Below are positions 29,396 through 37,027 of a DNA stretch of 64,000 bases, piece after piece (position 1 is the first letter of the stretch; each line of letters opens with the position of its first letter). The notes under the pieces are model-generated. The model worked only from the letters and a program-made list of their open reading frames with translations, was not told the origin of the DNA and searched no databases. Source of the DNA: JAFGRU01 sp016934985. Lineage in GTDB: Bacteria; Desulfobacterota; Desulfuromonadia; Desulfuromonadales; JAAYDE01. The DNA lies in contig CAXXJQ010000003.1 in assembly GCA_963665045.2 (NCBI GenBank), forward strand, positions 1,364,001 through 1,428,000, in the 5' to 3' direction. A program made the position numbers and the translations under genes.

Positions 29396-30445
29396 CTACT
29401 TGGTTTTGGGAAACTTAAAGTCGAATTTCCACTCTTTTTTTTGTGGCTGTTTCTGAAGCTGGATAACCATCTTCTCTTTAACTTGTTTGGAAACAAACTC
29501 CCGCGCCGTGAAAATAGCATTCATGACGGCTTTGGGATTGGAACCACCATGACAAATCATGCCGATTCCGTCAATGCCCAGGAGAGGAGCACCGCCGACT
29601 TCGGTATAGTCAACTTTCTTTTTAAAAGCGGAAAATGCCGATCCGGCAAGAAGATAACCAATCTTGCCCATCAGCCGGGTACTGATTTCATGGCGCAGCA
29701 TGCTGGTAACGAATTCAGCCAGGCTTTCCGAAACCTTGAGAACCACATTGCCGACAAAACCGTCGCAGACCACGACGTCGACATTCCCGGAGAAGATGTC
29801 CCGGCCCTCGACATAACCGACGTAGTCAACCATGGAGCCTTTTAAAAGCTGATGCGCTTCCCGGGTCAGATCGTTACCCTTGGACTCCTCCTCGCCGTTA
29901 GAGAGAAGTCCGACGCTCGGATGGGGTTTGTCCATAAGATAGCGGGCGAAAACATCCCCCATAAGCGCAAACTGAGCCAGATGATAAGGCTTGCAGTCCA
30001 CATTGCCGCCGACATCGAGAATAAGCGTACGGCCTTTGCGATTGGGAAAAATGGTAGCAATAGCCGGGCGGTCAATCCCTTGGATCCTTTTCAGAACAAA
30101 CATCCCGGCTGCCATGGTAGCCCCGGAGTTCCCGGCGCTGATCACGGCATGGGCTTTTCCGTCCCGAACCAGTTCGAAAGCGACCCGAATGGATGAGTCC
30201 TTCTTTTTCCGAATAGCATCGGAAGCCGAATCATGCATACCGACCACTTCGGAGGTGTGCTGAATTTCGAATTCCAGGCCTTCGGTAGGAAATTTATTTA
30301 ATTCTTCCTGAATCTTGGTCGAGTCACCGACCAAAATAATGGGAATCCTCCAGCGCCTCGCAGCCGCAACCGCACCTTCCACCTCGACGGCGGGTGCATT
30401 GTCGGAACCCATGGCATCAACAGCTACAACAATTCTTTCTTCCAA
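29396..30445 (-). CDS. plsX: Phosphate acyltransferase PlsX
   Basis: Converts acyl-ACP into acyl phosphate for phospholipid synthesis. The 349-residue protein begins with TTG at 30445 (EERIVVAVDAMGSDNAP), with AAAGGA upstream. Family motifs include VISAGNSGATMAAG and GVDFTEVGG-like KVDYTEVGGAPLLGIDG. It lies 12 bases after rpmF, the usual rpmF-plsX-fabH order. The C-terminal 25 residues are rich in Lys and Gln. Confidence 0.95.
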   Translation of the reverse strand: MEERIVVAVDAMGSDNAPAVEVEGAVAAARRWRIPIILVGDSTKIQEELNKFPTEGLEFEIQHTSEVVGMHDSASDAIRKKKDSSIRVAFELVRDGKAHAVISAGNSGATMAAGMFVLKRIQGIDRPAIATIFPNRKGRTLILDVGGNVDCKPYHLAQFALMGDVFARYLMDKPHPSVGLLSNGEEESKGNDLTREAHQLLKGSMVDYVGYVEGRDIFSGNVDVVVCDGFVGNVVLKVSESLAEFVTSMLRHEISTRLMGKIGYLLAGSAFSAFKKKVDYTEVGGAPLLGIDGIGMICHGGSNPKAVMNAIFTAREFVSKQVKEKMVIQLQKQPQKKEWKFDFKFPKTK

Positions 30446-30457
30446 GGAAGTAATCCT

Positions 30458-30640
30458 TTACTCTTCCTTCTGTTCAATAACCTCTTTGCCTTTATAGGTG
30501 CCGCAATTTGGGCATACCCGATGAGGCGCTTTAGGCTCCTTACACTGGGAACAGAGGGAGATGCCGGGGGCCTGCAGGCCGTCATGGGAACGCCGAAGAT
30601 TTTTTTTGGACTTTGAAACTTTTCTTTTGGGTACTGCCAT
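30458..30640 (-). CDS. rpmF: 50S ribosomal protein L32
   Basis: Small ribosomal protein of 60 residues (AVPKRKVSKSKKNLRRSHDG). It has a four-cysteine zinc-binding pair (CSQCKEP ... CPNCGTYKG), i.e. the zinc-containing C+ form of L32, so it may depend on zinc supply. Between yceD and plsX, as in most Proteobacteria. Confidence 0.97.
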   Translation of the reverse strand: MAVPKRKVSKSKKNLRRSHDGLQAPGISLCSQCKEPKAPHRVCPNCGTYKGKEVIEQKEE

Positions 30641-30703
30641 TCTGTTTTTTCTCCTTAATCACAGTTTATGGAAAAACCAGACGGGATTCCTGAACATCAA
30701 GCG

Positions 30704-31261
30704 TCAGCGGTTTTTCTTTTTGTTAATTTCCAGACCGGCAAGGTTCTGGAATTTTGGGTTAAACACAGCCTTTTCACAATTGCACCCGCCGAGATTAAGA
30801 TTAGTACCGCATTGGGGGCATAGTCCACGGCAATCTTCACGGCACAAGGGCTGTATGGGCAAGGCCATAAGAATTTGATCCTGGATGGATTCGGTCAGAT
30901 CAATTTCGTCATCCCTGAAGATGACCAGTCCGGCTTGTTCGGCTTTTATTTCGTACTCACCCTGTATTAAGCTCTCAGGGTCAGTATCCGGTTGAGAGGT
31001 AAAATTCAGAGCGAAATCAGCGTGAAGGGGATGAATAAAATCTTCGAGGCAGCGACTGCACTGGAAGCGAACAGATGTCTCAATACGCCCCTCCGCCCTG
31101 TACATATCATTGACCCGGTAAATATCCAGGGAAATGATCACCGGCGAGAGAAATTCGCAGTTAATGCTTTCAGACAGGTCTGTCAGCATCGGAAAGGTAT
31201 GGGCCGGTTCCTCAAACCGAAATAACTTTTTCCCCTTCAGGGTTTGAACCGAAATTTTCAA
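30704..31261 (-). CDS. yceD: DUF177 (YceD) family protein
   Basis: A 185-residue protein of the YceD family, almost always encoded just before rpmF and linked to 23S rRNA or ribosome maturation in other organisms. It has two cysteine pairs: CSRCLEDF in the middle and CREDCRGLCPQCGTNLN near the C terminus, suggesting zinc binding. It is the first gene of the run toward fabF and has a strong promoter upstream. Confidence 0.85.
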   Translation of the reverse strand: MKISVQTLKGKKLFRFEEPAHTFPMLTDLSESINCEFLSPVIISLDIYRVNDMYRAEGRIETSVRFQCSRCLEDFIHPLHADFALNFTSQPDTDPESLIQGEYEIKAEQAGLVIFRDDEIDLTESIQDQILMALPIQPLCREDCRGLCPQCGTNLNLGGCNCEKAVFNPKFQNLAGLEINKKKNR

Positions 31262-31292
31262 TTCGCTCTACGCCCTCGGTATCAAATAGGCT

Positions 31293-31320
31293 AGTATAGA
31301 AACCGGGTGATCTTTGTCAA
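31293..31320 (-). promoter_or_regulatory. Sigma-70 type promoter of yceD-rpmF-plsX-fab operon
   Basis: On the minus strand TTGACA (31320-31315) and TATACT (31298-31293) with a 16-base spacer, 31 bases before the yceD ATG. Nearly perfect consensus, fitting an operon that makes L32 and fatty acid enzymes. Confidence 0.75.
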
Positions 31321-31464
31321 GAAGAAAAGCCGACCCGAAACCTGAATTAAAGCCTTGAAATTTTTCCTTTATATCATTCCGTCGTTATTTGCAAGAAATT
31401 AATGAACCGAGTATCCCTTTGTCGCCAAAATCCTACTTTTTCCCCTGCCAAGGAGTTTTAACCT

Positions 31465-32295
31465 ATGCCACACAATAATTTTTCCGAACCGTTCATAGCA
31501 CTTCTGGATGTGGTCGCACGCCTTCGCTCCCCTCAAGGCTGCCCATGGGACGCCCAACAGACCCCCAAAAGCCTGAAGCCCTACCTTCGGGAAGAGTGCT
31601 ACGAGGTTCTTGAGGCCATTGATCAGGCTTCGCCGCAGGCCATTATGCAGGAACTGGGAGATCTGCTTCTCCAGATTGTGCTTATCGCCCGCATGTTCGA
31701 GGAGACCAAACAGTTTGATATCGGCGACGTTGCCAAAAGCATAACTGAAAAACTTATTCGCCGTCACCCCCACGTTTTCGCGGGAACCCGGGTGGAAAGC
31801 CTGGAGGCTCTGAACATACAGTGGGATAATATCAAAGCCCGCGAGCAGGGCCTTGATTCCGGCCAGCCCGGTCTTCTCAATAATGTTCCCAAAGATCTCC
31901 CGGCCCTGGCCAAGGCACAAAAGGTTACATCCAAAGCCAGCCGCGTGGGATTTGATTGGCCCGACCCCAGGGGGGTCTTTGAAAAGATTAACGAAGAATT
32001 ACAAGAGTTCCGCAAGGCTTGGGAAAATTCCAACAAAACGGAAATGGAAGATGAATTCGGAGACATTCTGCTATCCCTTGTCAACCTGGCGAGATTTCTC
32101 GACATCGAAGCGGAAGATACCCTGCAAAAAAGCGTAAACCGATTTCAGAGCAGGTTCGAATACCTTGAAAAACAACTGAAACACCAAGGCATAAACATCC
32201 GGGAAGCTACCCTGGAAGATATGGACCGCCTCTGGGAAGCCGCCAAAAGAAAAGAACAGGCCCTCACCCGCTGCGGAACCGAAAAAAGTCGATAA
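31465..32295 (+). CDS. mazG: Nucleoside triphosphate pyrophosphohydrolase MazG
   Basis: Hydrolyses NTPs and dNTPs to monophosphates, thought to clear aberrant nucleotides. The 276-residue protein has two MazG domains: the first begins LRSPQGCPWDAQQTPKSL with the EECYEVLEAI metal site, the second has EELQEFRKAW and EDEFGDILLSLVNLARFL. Length and tandem layout match the E. coli-type enzyme. It is on the plus strand, divergent from yceD. Confidence 0.95.
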   Translation: MPHNNFSEPFIALLDVVARLRSPQGCPWDAQQTPKSLKPYLREECYEVLEAIDQASPQAIMQELGDLLLQIVLIARMFEETKQFDIGDVAKSITEKLIRRHPHVFAGTRVESLEALNIQWDNIKAREQGLDSGQPGLLNNVPKDLPALAKAQKVTSKASRVGFDWPDPRGVFEKINEELQEFRKAWENSNKTEMEDEFGDILLSLVNLARFLDIEAEDTLQKSVNRFQSRFEYLEKQLKHQGINIREATLEDMDRLWEAAKRKEQALTRCGTEKSR

Positions 32296-32880
32296 AGCGG
32301 GCAGTTCTACCACTTGTCCACAAACTTTGTTGATAACCTGTGAAAAAGCTTGTGAACATCCTAGGCTGCTCTAAGGCCTATAACCCCTTTAGCAGGTTGC
32401 CTAATTTTTATGCACACTATTTTTTCATTTAATTTCAGCAAGTTAAGTTTCTTCATTAGATAATTTCTGATAACTAAAAATATTTTATTAGGACTTGACT
32501 AATAAAGCAGAAAATCTGTTATAAATTTTTAAAAATTGAACTTTTTCAACAATTTTTCAGGCTTTAACTACCTGAAAAATAATCATTCACTAATTTGCAA
32601 TTGTCAAGGTTATTAACAGCATTAAATAATTGAGCCTGTTTGGTCCCGCCTGGATGACGGGAATATCTTGATTTCAGTGGTTTTGGATAAACAACAGGAA
32701 ATGCGATTTTGCCATGACAGGAGATTGTTGCTGAGAAAATTGTAAACGAAAAAAACCTATTTTTCTTTATTTTTTGATTTTTTGGGACATTTTTTAGATA
32801 ATTTACCTTAACTTTCTGCATTCTCTGCGTAAGAGGCTCCCCGGCAATTGCCGCCAGTCTCTCCCCTGTATCGAAAAGAT
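32296..32880. other. AT-rich intergenic region with DnaA-box-like sequences
   Basis: No credible gene in 585 bases. The left end has TTATNCACA-type 9-mers: TTGTCCACA (32314-32322), TTTTTCACA on the minus strand (32347-32339), ATGTTCACA on the minus strand (32359-32351) and an exact TTATGCACA (32408-32416). A long AT-rich tract follows (32420-32640), with a 10-base perfect inverted repeat ATTTTTCAGG/CCTGAAAAAT (32552-32561, 32571-32580). It resembles an origin or a DnaA-bound regulatory region; this is not proven. Confidence 0.4.
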
Positions 32881-34494
32881 TTATCCATCTCCTTTGACCG
32901 TCGGCGGGGTGCCACTCCCTCGCCGCAGCATTTTATTCTTCACCAGCGCCACGGCCTGGGTGGCTGCTTCAATTCTGCAAACCATGCAACCCGCCATGAA
33001 TACAAGACATCCTGTAGTAACGGCAGCAAAAAGAATTAACCCTTTGACGCCCAAAGCCCCCTGGGAATCCCAGTTGCCCAGACGCAGAAGCCCCCAGACA
33101 ACAGACCCCATCACCGCACTTACAGGAAACAGGGGAACAATTTCACGCACCAGGGACCGGCCGCCAAGGGGGCCGATTTTCCTTCTTAAAGCGAACAGCA
33201 AAAGAAGGCTGTTGACACCTGCCGCCAGGGTGACAGCCGCAGCAAGACCGATATGTTGCCAGAACTGCATAAAAAGAAGCCCCAGTCCCGCACTGACCAG
33301 CAAGGTCCAGAAGGAAATCACCACCGGGGTCCGGGTATCCTTTAAGGCAAAAAAGACCGGCACCAGCACCCGGCTGACGCCGACCAGCACCAGGCCGGGA
33401 GCATAAGCAACCAAAGCAAAAGCGGTCATCCGAACATCCTGGAAATCGAAGGCCCGATCCATAAAGAATATACTGAAAACCGGAATGGCACACAGGGTCA
33501 ATCCAACAGCTGCCGGAATAGTGATAACCGCAATCAGGTTCAAGGAAAAGCGCAGGGAATTCTTCAGCTCATCGAGATCGTTGACAGCCGATTGTCGGCT
33601 CATGGCCGGTAAAACGGCCTGGGCCAGAGATGCGATGAATATCCCCTGGGGAAATTCGAAAAGTCGCTGCGCATAATAAAGGTAGGAGACACTTCCTTCG
33701 GCCAGAAAGGAGGCCAGCAACCGGCTAACCGCGATATTGATCTGGTATATGGCGACGCCGGCAATACCCGGAACCATTAACATAAGGGTTTTTTTTACCA
33801 GCGGGTCCCTGAAATCAAAATTAAAACCCGGCAACATCCCTTTTTTCTTGAGAAGGGGAAGTTGAGCCGCCAACTGGACAACACCACCCACCAGCACACC
33901 CAGGGCAAGAGCGAGCACGGGAGGATCGCAAAAGGGTGAAAGAATCAGGGCCGAGGAAATAATTGCCAGGTTCAAAAAGAGGGGGGACAGCGAGGGCAGA
34001 AAATAGTGGTCAAGGACATTCAGAATTCCGGTCACCAGAGCCAGGAGACTGACGAACAGTAGATAAGGGAACATGACACGGTTGAGGAGGTCCGTAAGGC
34101 CGAGCTTTCCCGGGATGGAGGCGAAACCGGCTCCAAACATCTTGACCAGAAAAGGAGAGCCCGATATTCCTATGAGGGTAAAAACCGTCAGAACTATAAA
34201 GAGGAGGGTCCAGCATTTGCTGGCAAAACGGCGGGCTTCTTCCCTGCCCCGCAGATGATAAACTTCTGAAAAGATAGGCACAAAAGCGGCGCTCATGGAG
34301 CCTTCGGCAAAAAAACGACGAAAGAGATTGGGGATGGTGAAGGCCAGAAAAAAGGCGTCGGTGGCGAAACCAGCTCCGAATAAACGGGCAATTACCATAT
34401 CGCGGATGAGACCGGCTACCCTGCTGAGGCCGGTGGCTATTCCCATCAGGCCGGTCGCCTTATAAATGCGATTCTTTTCAGACAATAGCGACAT
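32881..34494 (-). CDS. murJ: Lipid II flippase MurJ
   Basis: Moves lipid II across the inner membrane for peptidoglycan synthesis. The 537-residue protein is nearly all membrane segments (about 14) and has the MviN-family features GLSRVAGLIRDMVIARLFG at the N terminus and AFFLAFTIPNLFRRFFAEG. It stands alone between an AT-rich region and rpsT. A stem at 34545-34567 lies upstream of its start. Confidence 0.95.
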   Translation of the reverse strand: MSLLSEKNRIYKATGLMGIATGLSRVAGLIRDMVIARLFGAGFATDAFFLAFTIPNLFRRFFAEGSMSAAFVPIFSEVYHLRGREEARRFASKCWTLLFIVLTVFTLIGISGSPFLVKMFGAGFASIPGKLGLTDLLNRVMFPYLLFVSLLALVTGILNVLDHYFLPSLSPLFLNLAIISSALILSPFCDPPVLALALGVLVGGVVQLAAQLPLLKKKGMLPGFNFDFRDPLVKKTLMLMVPGIAGVAIYQINIAVSRLLASFLAEGSVSYLYYAQRLFEFPQGIFIASLAQAVLPAMSRQSAVNDLDELKNSLRFSLNLIAVITIPAAVGLTLCAIPVFSIFFMDRAFDFQDVRMTAFALVAYAPGLVLVGVSRVLVPVFFALKDTRTPVVISFWTLLVSAGLGLLFMQFWQHIGLAAAVTLAAGVNSLLLLFALRRKIGPLGGRSLVREIVPLFPVSAVMGSVVWGLLRLGNWDSQGALGVKGLILFAAVTTGCLVFMAGCMVCRIEAATQAVALVKNKMLRRGSGTPPTVKGDG

Positions 34495-34544
34495 CCAATC
34501 AAAGAGACTGTCCCGTACAAGAGGACAGCAACGCCAATAGAAAA

Positions 34545-34567
34545 GACACCTGAGCCCGAAAGGTGTC
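34545..34567 (-). terminator. Hairpin with short U-tract upstream of murJ
   Basis: GACACCT/AGGTGTC, a 7-base stem with a 9-base loop, followed on the minus strand by TTTTC. It lies 50 bases before the murJ start, so it may act as a leader attenuator or block antisense transcription coming from rpsT. Function unknown. Confidence 0.35.
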
Positions 34568-34645
34568 AGTCGAACTTCAACCCAACTTTTTGAACGGAAA
34601 TTTTTCTTTTTCCGGCAACTGACAAAGTAAAGTGCCGCGGTTTTT

Positions 34646-34685
34646 TTACAAACAGGGATTAATTTAAATTAATCCCTGTTTGTAA
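34646..34685. repeat. 40-base perfect palindrome
   Basis: The half-site TTACAAACAGGGATTAATTT (34646-34665) is followed without spacer by its exact reverse complement (34666-34685). It lies between murJ and rpsT, 57 bases upstream of the rpsT -35 box. No U-tract flanks it in a way that fits a terminator. It could be a regulator site or a cruciform-forming sequence. Confidence 0.85.
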
Positions 34686-34741
34686 TTTGATAACTAACCG
34701 TTTTTAATAGTTTTTCTATTTTTTGATAAACCTTTTTTTTC

Positions 34742-34771
34742 TTGACGGGAAAATATAGACAATGCTATATA
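34742..34771 (+). promoter_or_regulatory. Promoter of rpsT
   Basis: TTGACG (34742-34747) and TATATA (34766-34771), spacer 18, with an extended -10 TG at 34763-34764. It lies about 65 bases before the rpsT start codon. Confidence 0.6.
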
Positions 34772-34833
34772 TTGCATTCTCAGTGTCACAATACACGCTA
34801 ATCGATGCGAAACACTATCAGGAGGAAAAGGTC

Positions 34834-35097
34834 TTGGCAAATCACAAATCAGCTGTCAAAAGAAATAAACAGAACATGGTTCGCAATACACGCAATTCAA
34901 ATATCCGCTCAGCCTTACGGACCTTGGTCAAAAAAGTGCGCGTGGCCGTAGCCCAAAACGATGCTGAAGCCGCCGCTGCTGAGCTTTCCCGGGCCGTCCC
35001 TTTCATCGACAAAGCCGCCACCAAAGGGGTAATCCACAAGTCGACAGCAAGCCGCAAAATCGGCCGTCTGACCAAACTGGTCAATAGCATTCGCTGA
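34834..35097 (+). CDS. rpsT: 30S ribosomal protein S20
   Basis: Basic, helical ribosomal protein of 87 residues. Translation starts at TTG (34834; ANHKSAVKRNKQNMVRNTRN) with AGGAGG at 34820-34825; an upstream in-frame ATG at 34762 overlaps the -10 box and is not used. S20 genes often start with a weak codon for autogenous control. Followed by a strong terminator. Confidence 0.96.
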   Translation: MANHKSAVKRNKQNMVRNTRNSNIRSALRTLVKKVRVAVAQNDAEAAAAELSRAVPFIDKAATKGVIHKSTASRKIGRLTKLVNSIR

Positions 35098-35119
35098 AAA
35101 AAACTGTTATCCGGCACCC

Positions 35120-35148
35120 AAAGGGCCCCTTTTTGAGGGCCCTTTTTT
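35120..35148 (+). terminator. Intrinsic terminator after rpsT
   Basis: AAAGGGCCC/GGGCCCTTT stem with an 8-base loop followed by TTT, 22 bases after the rpsT stop. Textbook form. Confidence 0.9.
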
Positions 35149-35206
35149 AGTGCCGGAAATTTTCGAAAAAATCCTGCTATCAGCTGAATTTCTGGAAAAA
35201 ACTTAT

Positions 35207-36244
35207 TTAATTTAAGCCATTTTTGTGACAAGCCCCAAATCCGCCCAGCTCCTTACGGCCCATCAGACGGCAAAAAAAGCTTTCCAAAACGGGGGCGCAA
35301 TTACAGCCGGTTGTTTTGAGAAGCTTGTCAGTTTCCAAAAGCAGTTCAAACACCTGCCTCATTTCCGCCACGGAATAATTGTCGGCCTGCTCCTGCATGG
35401 TATCGTAAAAAAAGCGGTTAATGCCGACCTTGCCTGAAATGACCGTTTTATCCAAGCCCTGCTTGCGAAGGGCACGAATCGTCCAGAGCTGCCGGAAATG
35501 GCGGGTGATCATGGTGAGAATAAACTGAGGCGCCGCCCTCTCCTCCAACTGTTCCTGAAGGCAAACCAGGGCGTTGGCCAGCCGCCTTCTTCCCAAGGCA
35601 TTCAGCAAATCAAAAATACTGGCCTCGCCGCCCTCAGAGCTGGAGTTGACGACATCCTCGACTTCAATGTTTTTCCGCTCCCCCAGAAACTGGAAAAGCT
35701 TGTCCATTTCCCCTTGGAGACGCCGCATATCTGTCCCGCCGCGATGGCAGAAAAGTTCAAGGGCCTCCTTTGAAAAACGTCTCCCCTTCTCGGCGGCTTT
35801 TTTGCGCACCAAGTCCGGCACCTGATAGTCACGCAGTTTTTTGAATTCGACCCAGTCAGCATGCTTTTGAAGAAGTTTCTTTAAAGCGCCCTTATTGTCC
35901 AGACGCTCTGCAGTCATGACCAACAGGGTTTCCGGCGCCGGGTTCTGAAGATATTCAGCGAGAGTATCCTGCCCTCCACTGGAAAGCTCATGAAGGTTGC
36001 GTAGAAGCAGCAATCTCTTTGCCGCCAGAAAAGGATAGGTGCGTGCCGCATTGAGGACCGTCTCCATGTCAGCCTCGCGGCAGGCAAACTGCTGAAAATT
36101 AAAATCGAAATTGGAACGATCGAGATAGGAATCCTGCAGGAGGCTGATAAGCTCCTCAAAGCCATACGACTCTTCCCCGATAAAAAGCGAAAGAGGCTGG
36201 ATTTCTTTTTTCTTAAGCTTTCCTTTGAACTCAGCGGGTGTCAT
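35207..36244 (-). CDS. holA: DNA polymerase III subunit delta
   Basis: Opens the sliding clamp during loading. The start is taken as the ATG at 36244 (345 residues, MTPAEFKGKLKKKEIQ); the open frame continues to 36358 with unlikely sequence. The family pattern is clear: SLFIGEESYGFEELISLLQ at the N terminus, then a helical middle with HRGGTDMRRLQGEMDKLF and a C-terminal collar domain. A 273-base gap before it (36245-36517) carries no gene I can support. Confidence 0.9.
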   Translation of the reverse strand: MTPAEFKGKLKKKEIQPLSLFIGEESYGFEELISLLQDSYLDRSNFDFNFQQFACREADMETVLNAARTYPFLAAKRLLLLRNLHELSSGGQDTLAEYLQNPAPETLLVMTAERLDNKGALKKLLQKHADWVEFKKLRDYQVPDLVRKKAAEKGRRFSKEALELFCHRGGTDMRRLQGEMDKLFQFLGERKNIEVEDVVNSSSEGGEASIFDLLNALGRRRLANALVCLQEQLEERAAPQFILTMITRHFRQLWTIRALRKQGLDKTVISGKVGINRFFYDTMQEQADNYSVAEMRQVFELLLETDKLLKTTGCNCAPVLESFFCRLMGRKELGGFGACHKNGLN

Positions 36245-36517
36245 TGCCAAAAAGATCTCCGGGAACTCCAAGTTTTGGGTCGTGCCCAAAAAGCGTTGCC
36301 GTCTGGTCGCTGTGACCCAGCCTGCAACAAACGCTGAGGTAGGAAGGCGGATTTTCAAACCGGTTTGTCATGGTTCGTTTTGTTGGCGATGGGTCGGCTG
36401 CGCCCATTCCCAGGGCCGTATAATCACAGCCCCGGGGCTAAACAGTCGCTGTCCAGGCACCGGGGAAACCCCTGCCGAGACCGCCAACCCCATGGTCCCG
36501 GACAGTTGCAGAGCGGA

Positions 36518-37027
36518 CTAAAAATTTTCCGTCATGCGGGAATAAAGTTCGTCGGCAAGCCTCTTGGCGACGGCTTCCTGAGCAAAAGCTTCAGCGTCCT
36601 CCTCGGCCCCTCGATCATCAGAGGAAGAATATTCCTGATCCCAGAAAACCGTCCCCTTCCAGAGCACCGACCGGTCCCCGGCTTTGCGCAACTCTGCGGT
36701 ACAACCTATGCGGGAGCGGTATTCAACAATGGAGTCGCCCTGATCATAAGCGACGGCATCCCGACCGTAACTGGAGATAACCCCGGAAAGGATGCCGTCT
36801 GCCTTTCCGGGATCTTCGACTATGTCAATTTTCCCGGTCCGGGCAAACTTCTCAATTACCCGGTTGGTAACTTGATTCTCAAGAAAAGCCTCCCGGGTTT
36901 GATTGTCAAAGAGTTCAACATAGAGATTGCGGATGCCGCCGGGCAATTGGTCTGTCTCTCCAGCAAAATGGTATCCGCATCCACACAGGGAAAAACCCAC
37001 CAACAAAAAAAGAATAAGACGCATCAT
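36518..37027 (-). CDS. lptE: LPS-assembly lipoprotein LptE
   Basis: Outer membrane lipoprotein that plugs the LptD barrel for LPS export. The 169-residue protein has a lipoprotein signal with lipobox LCGC (modified Cys about residue 17) followed by GYHF, typical of LptE. The ATG at 37027 overlaps the leuS stop by four bases; leuS-lptE-holA is a conserved order in Gram-negatives. Confidence 0.9.
   Translation of the reverse strand: MMRLILFLLVGFSLCGCGYHFAGETDQLPGGIRNLYVELFDNQTREAFLENQVTNRVIEKFARTGKIDIVEDPGKADGILSGVISSYGRDAVAYDQGDSIVEYRSRIGCTAELRKAGDRSVLWKGTVFWDQEYSSSDDRGAEEDAEAFAQEAVAKRLADELYSRMTENF

Noticed and set aside
32564..32821. Minus-strand frame of 85 codons in the AT-rich gap
   Set aside because: No ribosome site, no motif, composition of non-coding DNA.
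36245..36517. Possible RNA gene between lptE and holA
   Set aside because: Some G-C rich inverted repeats but no tRNA fold or known RNA pattern visible by eye.
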